Source of the DNA: Prauserella marina
GTDB taxonomy: Bacteria > Actinomycetota > Actinomycetes > Mycobacteriales > Pseudonocardiaceae
DNA length: 64,000 bases
NCBI RefSeq assembly: GCF_002240355.1
Contig: NZ_CP016353.1
Location: 5,867,001 to 5,931,000, forward strand
Direction: 5' to 3'
Of this stretch, positions 9,332 through 19,008 are shown in pieces. Under the pieces are notes generated by a model. It had not been told where the DNA came from and did not search any database. It saw only the letters and a program-made list of their open reading frames with translations. Positions within the stretch are counted from its first letter, which is position 1, and each line of letters starts with the position of its first letter. The position numbers and the translations under genes were made by a program.

Positions 9332-9992
9332 GTCGCAACTTGGGTTTGTGTTCCAGATGGGAAAGGCCGTTCCAGGCCAGGTTGACGAGGTGGGCCGCGA
9401 CCTCGTCGCGCTTGGGCTTGCGGGCGTCGAGCCACCACTGGCCGGTGAGCGCGACCATGCCGACGAGCGCCTGCGCGTACAGCGCGGTCAGTTTCTCGTC
9501 GTAGCCGCGAGCGGAGAACTCCTTGCCCAGGATGTGCTCCACCTGGCTCGCGATGTCGTTGAGCAGGGTGGAGAACGTACCGGTGGAGCTGGCGACCGGC
9601 GAATCCCTCACCAGGATCCGGAAGCCGTCGCGGGATTCCTCGACGTAGCTCAGCAACGCGACGGCGGCCTGTTCGAGCATCGCCCTCGGATGCCCACCGT
9701 GCAAAGTGGACACCATGCGGTCGAGAAGAAGCTGGGTTTCCCTGTCGACGACGACGGCGTAGATGCCTTCCTTGCCGCCGAAGTGTTCGTAGACCACCGG
9801 TTTCGACACGTTCGCCCGGTGCGCGATCTCCTCGATCGACGCTCCGTCGAAACCCTTTTCGGCGAACAACTCCCTCGCCACGTTGAGGAGTTGTTGCCTT
9901 CGCTCGGTTCCCGTCATGCGCACGCGAGCTACCGGGGCGTTCGGACGCGCCCCGGTAGCCGTGTCCCTTTTGGCCCGCCGTCTACCCGCCAC
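9324..9992 (-). CDS. TetR-family regulator, probably of the adjacent desaturase
   Basis: A 222-residue TetR repressor. The N-terminal HTH is clear: RRQQLLNVARELFAEKGF, then ASIEEIAHRANVSKPVVYEH and FGGKEGIYAVVVDRE. The C-terminal helical ligand domain contains a LVRDSPVASSTGTFSTLLND segment. The start is uncertain. The GTG at 9992 gives a basic 25-residue extension, while the ATG at 9917 begins directly before the HTH, and neither has a good ribosome site. It lies 31 bp downstream of a fatty-acid desaturase on the same strand, so lipid-responsive repression of that gene is a reasonable inference (see palindrome at 11031). Confidence 0.85.
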   Translation of the reverse strand: MAGRRRAKRDTATGARPNAPVARVRMTGTERRQQLLNVARELFAEKGFDGASIEEIAHRANVSKPVVYEHFGGKEGIYAVVVDRETQLLLDRMVSTLHGGHPRAMLEQAAVALLSYVEESRDGFRILVRDSPVASSTGTFSTLLNDIASQVEHILGKEFSARGYDEKLTALYAQALVGMVALTGQWWLDARKPKRDEVAAHLVNLAWNGLSHLEHKPKLRLN

Positions 9993-10023
9993 CAGGGCAG
10001 ACTACCGGCTCGGTCGCGCGTGC

Positions 10024-10977
10024 CTACTTGGCTTCGACGGAGAGCTTGGCGAGCCTGGTCGGAGTCGGCCAGCGCACGTTGTAGGCCCAGCCGAACTTCT
10101 CGAACAGCCAGATGACCCTCGCCGAGATGTCGATCTGTCCTCGCTTCACGCCGTGCCGCGCCGAGGTCGGGTCGGCGTGATGCAGGTTGTGCCACGACTC
10201 TCCGAACGAGAAGATCGCGAGCGGCCAGAAGTTGGCTGACCGGTCACGAGCACCGAAGGGGCGCTCGCCGATCATGTGGCAGATCGAGTTGACCGACCAG
10301 GTGACGTGGTGCAGCACGCAGACCCTGACGAGGCCCGCCCAGAAGAACGCGGTGACGCCGCCCCACAGCGACCAGGTGACGAGCCCGCCGATGATGCCGG
10401 GAAGCACGAGCGAGAGCAGGGTCCACAGCCAGAACAACTGGTCGACCTTCACGAGCGCCTTGTCCTTGAGCAGGTCGGGCGCGAACCGCTCGACGTTGCT
10501 CTTGTCCCGCTCGAACAGCCAGCCCATGTGCGCGTGCCAGAAGCCCTTGGCGATCGCGAGCGGCGATGTGCCGAACAGCCACGGCGAGTGCGGGTCGCCC
10601 TCCCTGTCCGAGAAGGCGTGGTGCCTGCGGTGGTCGGCAACCCAGGTGATGACCGGCCCCTGCACGGCCATACTGCCCGCGATGGCCATGGCGACCCGGA
10701 GCCACGGTTTCGCCTTGAAGGAGCCGTGCGTGAAGTAGCGGTGGAACGACACCGTGATCCCCAGCCCGGAGATCGCATAGAAAGCGACAAAAAGGGCAAC
10801 ATCAACCCAGGTCAGACCCCAGCCCCACGCGAAGGGCACCGCGACGAGCAGCGCCAGCAGCGGGGCGATTACACCGAAGTAGACCGCGAACTGGACGCCG
10901 GGACCGCGCTTGCCGTCGAGGATCGGTTTCGGGCCTTTCGCTGCCGGCGCAGGGGGTTCTTCAAGGGTCGCCGTCAT
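10024..10977 (-). CDS. Acyl-CoA delta-9 fatty-acid desaturase
   Basis: A 317-residue integral membrane desaturase introducing a cis double bond in acyl-CoA chains with a di-iron centre. All three histidine boxes are present: HRYFTH (79-84), HRRHH (116-120) and HNLHH near residue 260. There are hydrophobic segments around residues 28-75 and 165-215. The chosen ATG at 10975-10977 has GAAAGAAG upstream; a GTG six codons earlier (10995) is possible. Resembles stearoyl-CoA desaturases (DesA3-like) of mycolic-acid bacteria. Electrons normally come from a separate reductase, which is not seen here. The next gene downstream is a TetR regulator. Confidence 0.93.
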   Translation of the reverse strand: MTATLEEPPAPAAKGPKPILDGKRGPGVQFAVYFGVIAPLLALLVAVPFAWGWGLTWVDVALFVAFYAISGLGITVSFHRYFTHGSFKAKPWLRVAMAIAGSMAVQGPVITWVADHRRHHAFSDREGDPHSPWLFGTSPLAIAKGFWHAHMGWLFERDKSNVERFAPDLLKDKALVKVDQLFWLWTLLSLVLPGIIGGLVTWSLWGGVTAFFWAGLVRVCVLHHVTWSVNSICHMIGERPFGARDRSANFWPLAIFSFGESWHNLHHADPTSARHGVKRGQIDISARVIWLFEKFGWAYNVRWPTPTRLAKLSVEAK

Positions 10978-11030
10978 ACGCTCACTTCTTTCCACCAGCC
11001 GCCCTGAATAGGGTCGCCTTACCTACGTTG

Positions 11031-11043
11031 CCGTAAGTTACGG
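11031..11043. promoter_or_regulatory. Perfect palindrome upstream of desaturase (candidate TetR operator)
   Basis: CCGTAAGTTACGG is a perfect 13-bp palindrome, flanked by further partial symmetry (GTTG on one side, TACA on the other). It lies 54 bp upstream of the desaturase start and 97 bp from tRNA-Gln, where the desaturase promoter should be. Operator of the TetR regulator at 9324 is an inference from position and symmetry. Confidence 0.6.
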
Positions 11044-11139
11044 TACAGGAGGTCCGCGCACCTCGGGAGAGCCGAAATCGCGACAGCCAACCCCGGCATT
11101 CGAGCCCATCCGAAGGTGGCTATCCTGACCAGGCGCAAT

Positions 11140-11210
11140 CCGCCGTAGTGTAATTGGCAGCACTTCAGATTTTGGTTCTGACAGTTCAGGTTCGAGTCCT
11201 GGCGGCGGAG
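11140..11210 (+). tRNA. tRNA-Gln (anticodon UUG)
   Basis: Folds as a 71-nt cloverleaf. The acceptor TCCGCCG pairs with CGGCGGA, with discriminator G. The anticodon stem TCAGA/TCTGA encloses the loop TTTTGGT with anticodon TTG. The T arm contains GTTCGAGTC. CCA is not encoded. It precedes the GGDEF gene by 60 bp on the same strand and could share its transcript. Confidence 0.95.
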
Positions 11211-11270
11211 CAGTGGAAAACTGGGTAAGCCAGTAGGGGTGTGAGGCGGCTGCACAGCGAGGGTCCGGAC

Positions 11271-13061
11271 GTGGAGGATTCCAACCGCCCGGCGTTGGGT
11301 GACATGTCCGACGCCTGGTTGTTGGGTCGCGCTCGCGAGCTCATCGCGGCGGTCCAGCGTTCCGATCACGCCGAACAGCTCAAGGTCATCGACACCCTCG
11401 ACGGCCTGCTTGAGGAAACCCAGCGAAGAGGCGAGCCGATACTCGTGGCTCAGCTCCTTCGCGCCTCCGCGCTCGCGAGGCTCGTCACGAGGGGAATGGT
11501 CGACGAAGCCGAGCAGCTTCTCGACGAAATGCTCGCCCACACCAAACGGCACGGGCTCGCCCTGCTCAGGGCCAACGCGCACGCGCTGAGAGGCCGCCTG
11601 CTCGTCCTTTCCCTCCAGGAAGACGCCGCGCTGACCGAGATCGCCAGAGCGCTCGCCATCCTCGACGACGCTCCCGACCCGGACATCCAGCTCGGCAGGC
11701 GCGCGTGGGACCGGTTGCTCTCCTCGGCGCTCAACGACTGCTGGATCGTGCTGAACCAGCTCGGCGTCTACGAGGCGGCGGAAGAGGTCATCGCGAGGGC
11801 TCACCAGGCCATCAGGGACAGCGCGGGTCCTCACGAGATCACCTTGCAGCTCATGAACAGGGTGAAAATGCTGCTCGGCTGGGGTCTGCGGCTCGAACGC
11901 GTCGGCCGCTACGACGACGCGGCCGAGAAGTTCCGCACGGCGGCCTCGATGGCCATCGCGGTCGAGGCCCCTTTCGCCGAATCGCTGTTCCCGCGCGCGG
12001 CCGGCACGCCCGCCGTCGACCAGGTCGGCGTTCTCGCCGCCGCGCTCGCCTTCGCCGCGCCGAGTACGGCGCACATCGACCGGCTCCGCTCGCTGCACGG
12101 GGCTCAGGGCTACCCGCACGAGAACATCCTCGTCTCCATCGCGCTGGCTCGCTGCCTCGACGGCGAGGACCGCGAGGAGGACGCGGTCGACGTACTGCTC
12201 AACGTCCTGCACACCCAGTCGGAGGACAACTCGCAGCCCTCGATGCGGCTCAACCTCGTCAGAGAGCTGGCGAGGCTCGCCGACGGCGCGAGGGGCCGCG
12301 AGACCATGGCCACGGCGAGCGTCGTCGACGCGGAGCCTCCGGCGGAGAGAAAACCGGCGAGCCCGCTCGCCGACTACGCGGCGACGCTGGAAGCCGAACT
12401 GTGGTCACTCAGGGAGTCCCAGATCGCCACCCTGAACACCCGGCGTGAGCACGAGCGGCTTTCCGCGGAGCACGGCGCCGTCACCCAACAGGCGCTACAG
12501 GACCCGCTGACCGGTCTGCCCAACCGGAGGGCACTCGACGAACGGCTCCGCACGCTTGCCGCGACGGCGATGGCCCAGCCGCTCGCCGTCGCCCTTGTCG
12601 ACCTCGACGGCTTCAAGGACGTCAACGACCAGCACTCGCACGCGGAGGGTGACGACGTACTCAGGGTCGTTGCGAGCACGCTGAGGGACGCGCTTCGCGG
12701 CGACGACATCGTCGCCCGCTACGGGGGCGACGAGTTCATCGTGTTGCTGCCGGGTGCCCCGCTTTCGGCGGCGACCCAGGCGCTGAACCGGTCCGTGAAA
12801 TCCGTCGCCTCGCTTCCCCATCACCTCTCACACGGTGTGACGCTGTCGATCGGCCTCGTGTCCCTGCGCGCGCAGGAAAGGGCAGAGGAAGTGCTTTCCC
12901 GCGCCGACGCGGCCATGTACCAGGCCAAGCGGGGCGGCGGAAATCGCATCGCCACCTGTCCCCCTCCGGTCGGCGAGCAGGGCGAGGGCGTCGAGATCGG
13001 CGCCGAGCAGGGAGAATCCGCGGTAAGCGACCCCACGTTCGAACCGGAGGAGCCGACGTAG
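11271..13061 (+). CDS. Diguanylate cyclase with N-terminal helical (TPR-like) sensor region
   Basis: A 596-residue soluble protein. Residues 1-~340 are helical repeats of TPR-like character ([39 protein letters not shown]). A linker then leads to a coiled segment ([20 protein letters not shown]) and a GGDEF domain from ~410. The domain has [16 protein letters not shown], an intact RYGGDEF (~483-489) and an RxxD inhibitory I-site (RGDD) exactly five residues before it. It should therefore make c-di-GMP from two GTP with product inhibition. There is no EAL domain. I preferred the GTG at 11271 (GAGGG seven bases upstream) to the earlier GTG at 11241. The next gene, glmU, begins 41 bp downstream. 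Confidence 0.9.
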   Translation: MEDSNRPALGDMSDAWLLGRARELIAAVQRSDHAEQLKVIDTLDGLLEETQRRGEPILVAQLLRASALARLVTRGMVDEAEQLLDEMLAHTKRHGLALLRANAHALRGRLLVLSLQEDAALTEIARALAILDDAPDPDIQLGRRAWDRLLSSALNDCWIVLNQLGVYEAAEEVIARAHQAIRDSAGPHEITLQLMNRVKMLLGWGLRLERVGRYDDAAEKFRTAASMAIAVEAPFAESLFPRAAGTPAVDQVGVLAAALAFAAPSTAHIDRLRSLHGAQGYPHENILVSIALARCLDGEDREEDAVDVLLNVLHTQSEDNSQPSMRLNLVRELARLADGARGRETMATASVVDAEPPAERKPASPLADYAATLEAELWSLRESQIATLNTRREHERLSAEHGAVTQQALQDPLTGLPNRRALDERLRTLAATAMAQPLAVALVDLDGFKDVNDQHSHAEGDDVLRVVASTLRDALRGDDIVARYGGDEFIVLLPGAPLSAATQALNRSVKSVASLPHHLSHGVTLSIGLVSLRAQERAEEVLSRADAAMYQAKRGGGNRIATCPPPVGEQGEGVEIGAEQGESAVSDPTFEPEEPT

Positions 13062-13102
13062 GATCGTTGCCCGGTAAGGACCCCGGTGAAGTGAGGAGTG
13101 CC

Positions 13103-14575
13103 GTGAGCGGTCCGCTGAGCACTGTGATTTTGGCCGCGGGTGAGGGCACCCGCATGCGTTCCCACACCCCGAAAGTTCTGCATCCCGTCGCGGGAAGGCC
13201 GTTGGTCGAGCACGCCGTGCGTGCCGCGGCAGGACTTTCCCCCGAACGTCTCGTCGTCGTCGTGGGGCACGGCAGGGACGCGGTGGGTGACCACCTCGGC
13301 GCGCTGAGCACGACGCTCGGCCGCCCCGTCGAGACGGCGGTGCAGGAGGAACAGAACGGGACGGGACATGCCGTTTCCTGCGCGCTTTCGGCGCTGCCTT
13401 CCGCTGTTTCCGGCACCGTGCTCGTGACCTACGGCGACGTGCCGCTGCTGGACACAGAGACGCTGTCGGCGTTGCTGAGTGAGCACGCCGACAGCGAGAA
13501 CGCGGTCACCGTGCTCACGTCGCGGGTCACCGACCCCACGGGCTATGGCCGCATCCTCCGCGCGGGTGACGGCGAGGTGCTCGGGATCGTCGAGCACAAG
13601 GACGCCACCGAGCAACAGCGCGCCATCACCGAGATCAACTCCGGGGTTTACGCGTTCGACGCCGCCGTGCTTTCCGACGGTCTCGCGCGGTTGTCGACCG
13701 ACAACGCCCAGGGCGAGCTGTACCTCACGGACGTACTCGGCATCGCGAGGGGCGACGGCAAACACGTCGGCGCGCTCGTCGTCGACGATCCGTGGCTCAC
13801 GGAGGGCGTCAACGACCGGGTCCAGCTTTCCGCGGCCGAGGCGGAGCTGAACCGGCGCATCGTGCGGAAGTGGCAGCTCGCCGGAGTCACCGTGCGGGAT
13901 CCGGCCAGCACGTGGATCGACGCGGGAGTGGCGCTCGCGCGCGACGTGGTCCTCGCCCCTGGCGTGCAGCTTCACGGCGGCACGACCGTCGCGGAAGGCG
14001 CGCGGATCGGTCCCGATTCGACGCTGACCGACGTCGCGGTCGGCGAGGGCGCCAGCGTCGTACGCACACACGGCAGCGATTCGGTGATCGGCGATGGCGC
14101 CAGCGTCGGCCCGTTCGCCTATCTGCGGCCGGGAACGCGGCTGCGCACGCGAGGCAAGATCGGCACGTTCGTCGAAACCAAGAACGCCGACATCGGTGAG
14201 GGCAGCAAAGTCCCACACCTGACTTACGTCGGCGATGCGACGATCGGCGAGCAGAGCAACATCGGAGCGTCCAGCGTCTTCGTCAACTACGACGGCGTGA
14301 ACAAGCACCACACCACGATCGGCTCACATGTCAGAACGGGGTCGGACAACACTTTCGTGGCTCCCGTCGAAGTGGGGGACGGCGCGTACAGTGGCGCCGG
14401 CGCGGTGATTCGCCGCGCCGTGCCGCCAGGTGCGTTGGCGGTTTCGGGGGGACCACAACGGAATATCGAAGGCTGGGTACCCCGGCGAAGGCCGGGTACC
14501 CCAGCGGCGGAGGCAGCACAGCGTGCACTCGCCGCACGGCAAGAGAACGATATCGACGGGGAGTCGCCAGAATGA
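13103..14575 (+). CDS. glmU: Bifunctional N-acetylglucosamine-1-P uridyltransferase / glucosamine-1-P acetyltransferase
   Basis: A 490-residue, full-length GlmU, making UDP-GlcNAc for peptidoglycan. The N-terminal nucleotidyltransferase half has [35 protein letters not shown] and VTYGDVPLL. The C-terminal left-handed beta-helix acetyltransferase half has [32 protein letters not shown], and [13 protein letters not shown] with the catalytic His region. The GTG at 13103 follows GAGGAG four bases upstream; two in-frame upstream codons lack sites. The stop overlaps the prs start as ATGA, so glmU-prs are coupled. Confidence 0.97.
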   Translation: MSGPLSTVILAAGEGTRMRSHTPKVLHPVAGRPLVEHAVRAAAGLSPERLVVVVGHGRDAVGDHLGALSTTLGRPVETAVQEEQNGTGHAVSCALSALPSAVSGTVLVTYGDVPLLDTETLSALLSEHADSENAVTVLTSRVTDPTGYGRILRAGDGEVLGIVEHKDATEQQRAITEINSGVYAFDAAVLSDGLARLSTDNAQGELYLTDVLGIARGDGKHVGALVVDDPWLTEGVNDRVQLSAAEAELNRRIVRKWQLAGVTVRDPASTWIDAGVALARDVVLAPGVQLHGGTTVAEGARIGPDSTLTDVAVGEGASVVRTHGSDSVIGDGASVGPFAYLRPGTRLRTRGKIGTFVETKNADIGEGSKVPHLTYVGDATIGEQSNIGASSVFVNYDGVNKHHTTIGSHVRTGSDNTFVAPVEVGDGAYSGAGAVIRRAVPPGALAVSGGPQRNIEGWVPRRRPGTPAAEAAQRALAARQENDIDGESPE

Positions 14576-15552
14576 GCCCGAAGTCCGGCACGCCGAAGAA
14601 GAACTTGATGCTCTTCTCCGGCCGTTCACACGTGGAGCTTGCCGAGGAGGTGGCCAAACACCTCAACGTGACGATCACCCCGCAGACTGTGCACAACTTC
14701 GCCAATGGCGAGATCTTCGTGCGATTCCAGGAATCGGTGAGGGGTACCGACGCGTTCGTCATCCAGAGCTACCCGCCGCCACTCAACGAGTGGGTCATGG
14801 AGCAGCTCATCATGGTCGACGCGCTCAAGAGGGCAAGTGCCAAGCGCATCACCGTGATCATGCCGTTCTACCCCTACGGCAGGCAGGACAAAAAGCACAA
14901 GGGCCGCGAACCGATCTCTGCTCGGCTCATCGCCGACCTCTTCAAGACGGCGGGCGCGGACCGCATCATGTCGGTCGACCTGCACACCGCGCAGATACAG
15001 GGTTTCTTCGACGGCCCCGTCGACCACCTGCTGGCGCAGACCGTTCTCGCCGACCACATCAGGGACACCTACGGCGAATCGGACATCACGGTCGTTTCCC
15101 CGGACTCCGGCAGGGTGCGGCTTGCCGAGAAGTGGGCCCAGCAGCTCGGCGACCGGCCGATCGCGTTCATCCACAAGACGCGTGACCCCGACACCCCGAA
15201 CCAGGCGGTGGCCAACCGGGTCGTCGGCCAGGTCCGAGGCAGGTTGTGCGTGCTGATCGACGACATGATCGACACCGGCGGCACGATCGTGAAGGCGACG
15301 GAGGCATTGCTGAACGAGGGCGCGGCCGACGTGGTCATCGCCTCGACCCACGGCATCCTCTCCGACCCCGCCACGGAGCGGCTGGCCAACTGCAAGGCGC
15401 GCGAGGTCATCGTCACCAACACGCTGCCCATCCCCGAGGAGAAGCGCTTCGCGGGGTTGACCGTGCTCTCCATCGCGCCGTTGCTCGCCCGCGCCATCCA
15501 GGAGGTCTTCGAGGACGGCTCGGTGACGAGCCTCTTCGACGGCAGCGCCTGA
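14572..15552 (+). CDS. prs: Ribose-phosphate pyrophosphokinase
   Basis: A 326-residue class I PRPP synthetase, transferring pyrophosphate from ATP to ribose-5-phosphate. It supplies nucleotide, His, Trp and, in actinomycetes, decaprenylphosphoryl-arabinose synthesis. Seen: [40 protein letters not shown] (Arg-Gln ATP-binding loop), [18 protein letters not shown] (~140-157, metal site), and the PRPP loop [10 protein letters not shown] (~229-238). It is translationally coupled to glmU and ends just before a strong hairpin at 15561. Confidence 0.97.
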   Translation: MSPKSGTPKKNLMLFSGRSHVELAEEVAKHLNVTITPQTVHNFANGEIFVRFQESVRGTDAFVIQSYPPPLNEWVMEQLIMVDALKRASAKRITVIMPFYPYGRQDKKHKGREPISARLIADLFKTAGADRIMSVDLHTAQIQGFFDGPVDHLLAQTVLADHIRDTYGESDITVVSPDSGRVRLAEKWAQQLGDRPIAFIHKTRDPDTPNQAVANRVVGQVRGRLCVLIDDMIDTGGTIVKATEALLNEGAADVVIASTHGILSDPATERLANCKAREVIVTNTLPIPEEKRFAGLTVLSIAPLLARAIQEVFEDGSVTSLFDGSA

Positions 15553-15560
15553 CCGGCTCG

Positions 15561-15600
15561 TCGTTCGCGGGCGGCGGAGCGGTTCGCCGCCCGCGAACGA
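15561..15600 (+). terminator. Long perfect hairpin after prs
   Basis: 16-bp perfect stem TCGTTCGCGGGCGGCG and its complement, with an 8-nt loop. It lies 8 bp after the prs stop. There is no T-run, as is common in actinobacteria. It probably ends the glmU-prs transcript. Confidence 0.8.
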
Positions 15601-15638
15601 TGCTGACGCACCGGCGAGACGATCAGTAACGTGCTGCC

Positions 15639-16514
15639 ATGGGCGCGTTCCGATTCGGTGTGAGTTTCCGTTCGACCGGCGACCGGCAGCACTGGATCGC
15701 CGCGTGCCGCAGGGCGGAGGAACTTGGCTACGCCGAGATCGCCGTCCCCGATCACCTCGGCGCCCCCGCCCCATTTCCCGCTCTCGCCGTTGCCGGGGCG
15801 GTCACTGACCACCCGAGGCTCGTTCCTTTTGTTCTGAATGCCGCCTTCTACAATCCGGCTCTGCTCGCGAGGGACATCGTCACCACCAGCGAACTGACCG
15901 GCCACCGCCTCGACATCGGTATCGGCGCGGGCCACATGAAAGCGGAATTCGACAAGGCGGGACTGCCGTGGCAGCCCGCTGCCGAGCGGATTGCCAGGCT
16001 GGAGCGCACGATCGACGAGTTACGCGACCTGCTCGCCGCCGACCTTCCCGAGCCGCCAGGACTCACCATCGGCGGCAACAGCGAGGCGGTGCTCGCGCTC
16101 GCGGCGAGAAAAGCCGACGTCATCGCGTTCTCGGGAGCCACGCAGATCGCGGGACGGCCTCCCGGCACCTTCACCCTCGTCCCGCCGGAGGAACTCACGC
16201 GCGCGATCACGCGTGTCACGTCGGCCGCGAAAGAGCACGAAGGACGCACCGTCGAAGCGAACATGCTGGTGCAGGACGTACGGCTCGCCGAGAGCACACG
16301 GTCCGCGATCGCGGAATGGCGCGGACCCCTTTCGCTGACCGGCTTCACCGACGAACAGTTCGCCACGGCACCGCAGCTTCTCGGCGGAACCGTGTCCGAA
16401 ATCGTCGATCGGCTGGAGGCACTGCGCGCCGAGTGCGGCCTGTCCTCCTTCACGGTTTTCGACTCCGCGATGGAGGACTTCGCGCCCGTCGTGCGCGCGC
16501 TCGCGGGACGGTGA
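15639..16514 (+). CDS. LLM-class F420-dependent oxidoreductase
   Basis: A 291-residue luciferase-like monooxygenase fold protein. It begins FRFGVSFRSTGDRQHWIAACRR with AEELGYAEIAVPDHL, then LDIGIGAGHMKAEFDKAG (the cofactor-phosphate region) and GLTIGGNSEAVLALAARKAD near the middle. This matches the TIGR03621-type F420 oxidoreductase subgroup of actinobacteria by overall pattern. The substrate is unknown; these enzymes usually move a hydride between F420H2 and a small molecule. The ATG at 15639 follows the prs terminator, so it is probably its own unit. A ~210-bp gap separates it from rplY. Confidence 0.87.
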   Translation: MGAFRFGVSFRSTGDRQHWIAACRRAEELGYAEIAVPDHLGAPAPFPALAVAGAVTDHPRLVPFVLNAAFYNPALLARDIVTTSELTGHRLDIGIGAGHMKAEFDKAGLPWQPAAERIARLERTIDELRDLLAADLPEPPGLTIGGNSEAVLALAARKADVIAFSGATQIAGRPPGTFTLVPPEELTRAITRVTSAAKEHEGRTVEANMLVQDVRLAESTRSAIAEWRGPLSLTGFTDEQFATAPQLLGGTVSEIVDRLEALRAECGLSSFTVFDSAMEDFAPVVRALAGR

Positions 16515-16724
16515 ACAGCGGCTCGGCACGACCCCGGTAAAACTGCGAAAACGCCTCGATTAAGCTATGTGGGTTGTCTCGGCGAGGTGGACTCCGGGAA
16601 CACCGGTGTCCGACGTGATCGACGCGGCGGCTTGAGTGAGCCACCCGTATGCGCGCGTAGTGGAACTCGCCGTCCGACAGCCACAGACAACGCACGCTGA
16701 ACCCATCACAAGGAGTGCATCCCC

Positions 16725-17369
16725 GTGTCCGAGGTACGTCTGACGGTCGAACCACGCACCGAGTTCGGCAAAGGTGCAGCGCGCCGTACCCGTCGCGCAG
16801 GCAAGATCCCTGCTGTGCTGTACGGCCACGGCGTCGATCCCCGCCACCTGGCGCTGCCCGCCATCGACTTCGCCCGCGTGATCAGGGAGAACGGCCAGAA
16901 CGCCGTGTTGACCCTCGACGTCAGCGGCGCGGCCGAGAAGGCGGAGAAGGCCACTGAGCTGGCCCTCACCAAGACCGTCACGGTCCACCCGCTCAAGAAC
17001 TACATCGAGCACGTCGACCTGCTCGTCGTGCACCGGGGCGAAAAGGTCACCGTCGACATCCCGGTCGTGCTGACCGGTACGTCGAGCCCCGGCACGCTCG
17101 TCAACCAGGACCTCGACACGCTCCAGATCGAGGTCGACGCGATGCACATCCCCGAGCAGGTCGAGGTGTCGATCGAAGGCGTCGAGGCGGGTGTCCAGGT
17201 GCTGGCCTCGCAGGTCGCGCTGCCCGCGGGAGCGACGCTCGTGACCGACCCCGAGTACCTGGTGGTCGCCGTCAACGAGGCGCCGACCGAGGCGGCCATG
17301 GAGGCCGATGTCGACGCCGAGGGTGCTGGTGTCGTCGAGGACAAGCCGGATTCCGAGGAAGCCGGGTAA
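16725..17369 (+). CDS. rplY: 50S ribosomal protein L25/general stress protein Ctc
   Basis: A 214-residue long-form L25 (Ctc). The N-terminal 5S rRNA-binding domain contains EPRTEFGKGAARRTRRAGKI and PAVLYGHG. A TL5-type C-terminal beta domain follows (VTVDIPVVLTGTSSPGTLVNQ, EQVEVSIEGVEAG), ending in an acidic tail. It binds 5S rRNA in the large subunit. The GTG at 16725 has AAGGAG nine bases upstream. pth follows within 7 bp, the conserved actinobacterial rplY-pth pair. The 16515-16724 gap presumably holds its promoter; no specific RNA element was recognised there. Confidence 0.95.
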   Translation: MSEVRLTVEPRTEFGKGAARRTRRAGKIPAVLYGHGVDPRHLALPAIDFARVIRENGQNAVLTLDVSGAAEKAEKATELALTKTVTVHPLKNYIEHVDLLVVHRGEKVTVDIPVVLTGTSSPGTLVNQDLDTLQIEVDAMHIPEQVEVSIEGVEAGVQVLASQVALPAGATLVTDPEYLVVAVNEAPTEAAMEADVDAEGAGVVEDKPDSEEAG

Positions 17370-17375
17370 GCGACT

Positions 17376-17975
17376 TTGCCTGTGGAGCACGATCTGCCGG
17401 GGGCCGGCGAGCAGGTACTGCTCGTCGGCCTCGGCAATCCGGGGCCCCGCTACTCGGGCAACCGGCACAACGTCGGCTTTCTCGTGCTCGACGAACTCGC
17501 CGCCAGGATCGGCGGCAAGTTCAAGGGGCACAAGGGCGGTGCCGACGTTCTCGAAGGCCGCGTCGCGGGCCGCAAGACCGTGCTGGCGAAACCGCGGTCG
17601 TTCATGAATCTCTCCGGCGGCCCCGTAGCGGGAACCGCTCGGTTCTACAAAGTGGACCCGAGCGCCATCGTCGTCGTCCACGACGAACTGGATGTCGACT
17701 TCGGTGCACTGAAGCTCAAGTTCGGCGGCGGCGACAACGGCCACAATGGACTGCGGTCGATCACCAAATCCCTTGGCACCAAGGATTACTACCGGGTCCG
17801 CTTCGGGGTGGGCAGGCCGCCAGGCCGGATGGATCCCGCCGACTACGTGCTGAAGGATTTCGGCACGGTCGAGCGGAAAGAACTCGCGCTCAATATCGAC
17901 CGCTGCGCCGACGCCGTCGAGGAATTGCTCGGCAAAGGACTGACCTCGGCCCAGAACACCTACCACGCGGGCTGA
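17376..17975 (+). CDS. pth: Peptidyl-tRNA hydrolase
   Basis: A 199-residue Pth, releasing tRNA from stalled peptidyl-tRNA. Seen: [21 protein letters not shown] (catalytic His in RHNVGF with Asn), [33 protein letters not shown] (catalytic Asp), and [10 protein letters not shown]. Start choice is open: TTG at 17376 or GTG at 17382, with the nearest SD-like GAGGAA inside the rplY end. Probably co-translated with rplY. A short hairpin with a T tail follows at 18040. Confidence 0.96.
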   Translation: MPVEHDLPGAGEQVLLVGLGNPGPRYSGNRHNVGFLVLDELAARIGGKFKGHKGGADVLEGRVAGRKTVLAKPRSFMNLSGGPVAGTARFYKVDPSAIVVVHDELDVDFGALKLKFGGGDNGHNGLRSITKSLGTKDYYRVRFGVGRPPGRMDPADYVLKDFGTVERKELALNIDRCADAVEELLGKGLTSAQNTYHAG

Positions 17976-18039
17976 TCCGCGCGCGGGGTAACCGGCTCCA
18001 CCGCCATCCGGCGCGGCGGAGACACAAGCACTAGGATCC

Positions 18040-18059
18040 GCCGCCATTCGGGCGGCTTT
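18040..18059 (+). terminator. Small intrinsic terminator after pth
   Basis: GCCGCC-ATTCG-GGCGGC followed by TTT, 64 bp after the pth stop. A 6-bp perfect stem with a short T tail is modest but well placed. Confidence 0.55.
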
Positions 18060-18151
18060 CATCACTCTATGGCGTTCATTTCCACACCTGTTCGCGTTCA
18101 CGAGGCTTTGCGGTACTTCCGGCTGCCTTTCGCTGCGGCTAGGACGGACAT

Positions 18152-18493
18152 ATGTCGCTCACCGCTGAGGATGTCCGCAACGTCGAGTTCAGCAATGCGC
18201 CCGTCGGTCGCCGTGGCTACGCGAAGCACGAGGTTGACGACTTCATGGTGCGCATAGCCAAGACTCTCTCCAAAGAGGACGACGTTTCCGCGGCAGAGGT
18301 GCACCACGTCCAGTTCGGACGGCCGTTGATCGGCAGGCGCGGCTACGACGAGCGCGAGGTCGACGACTTTCTCGACCAAATCGAGGAAATGATGATCGAC
18401 GAGGCCGGTTTGCGGCCTCATGCCTACCGGGTGCCAGCGGCAAGGGACCGGTCACCGGAGTCCTCGGCCGAACCCGTGCGGGACGCTGGATGA
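18152..18493 (+). CDS. Small protein with two DivIVA N-terminal motifs (first of a pair)
   Basis: A 113-residue protein carrying the DivIVA/Wag31 N-terminal membrane-binding motif twice. First copy: LTAEDVRNVEFSNAPVGRRG with Y-x-x-x-EVDDF at ~2-31. Second copy: VHHVQFGRPLIGRRGYDERE with VDDFLDQI at ~49-76. The C-terminus is short and polar. There is no long coiled coil, unlike Wag31, so it is not the polar-growth protein itself. Role in membrane-curvature targeting or as a Wag31 partner is inference. Its stop overlaps the start of the next, paralogous gene (ATGA at 18490). Confidence 0.85.
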   Translation: MSLTAEDVRNVEFSNAPVGRRGYAKHEVDDFMVRIAKTLSKEDDVSAAEVHHVQFGRPLIGRRGYDEREVDDFLDQIEEMMIDEAGLRPHAYRVPAARDRSPESSAEPVRDAG

Positions 18494-18834
18494 GCATCAC
18501 GTCCGAGGACGTGCGCGGCATCCGGTTTCCGGAAGCGCCCTTCGGCACTCGTGGTTACAGCGAGATGCAGGTGGACGCTTTTCTCGACCGGGTGGCCGCG
18601 ACGCTCGACGGCGAGGACAACGTGACGCCCACCGAGGTGCACAACGTCGTGTTCAACCTCTCGCCGCTCGGCAGGAGAGGCGGATACGACCAGGCCGAGG
18701 TCGACACGTTCCTGCGCGCGGTCGAGACAACGCTCGCCGCGAGAACGGGTACGACGCCGACGGGTCCCTACATCGCGCCCGCGCTGGAACACACCCACGC
18801 GCGCCGCTTCCCGTGGCCCCCGTGGCGCCGCTGA
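18490..18834 (+). CDS. Small protein with two DivIVA N-terminal motifs (second of a pair)
   Basis: A 114-residue paralogue of the preceding gene. It has the same two-motif layout: ITSEDVRGIRFPEAPFGTRG with QVDAFLDRV, then VHNVVFNLSPLGRRGGYDQA with EVDTFLRAVE. The tail is basic and Trp/Pro-rich (RRFPWPPWRR), possibly a membrane-interacting end. It is coupled to the first gene by a four-base overlap, which suggests a fixed-ratio complex. The end abuts a 21-bp repeat array and a convergent acyl ligase gene. Confidence 0.85.
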   Translation: MSITSEDVRGIRFPEAPFGTRGYSEMQVDAFLDRVAATLDGEDNVTPTEVHNVVFNLSPLGRRGGYDQAEVDTFLRAVETTLAARTGTTPTGPYIAPALEHTHARRFPWPPWRR

Positions 18835-18841
18835 CCCGACG

Positions 18842-18962
18842 TCCGCGAGTCCCCCGCCCACGCGCGAGTCCCCCGCCCAGGCCGTCGAGTTCCGCACTCA
18901 GGTCGCCGAGATCCGCACCCAGGACCACGAGATCCCCGCCCACGTGAGCGAGATCCGCGCTC
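18842..18962 (-). repeat. 21-bp tandem repeat array (array 3)
   Basis: About six units read on the minus strand, with heads GCGGATCTCG, GGGGATCTCG, GCGGAACTCG and GGGGGACTCG. The period is 21 bases except for one or two short units near 18850-18870. It sits between two convergent genes. Confidence 0.85.
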
Positions 18963-19008
18963 GCGCCCAAACCGCCTCACCCGCAAGCAAGCCCCGTCCC
19001 GCCCGGAC

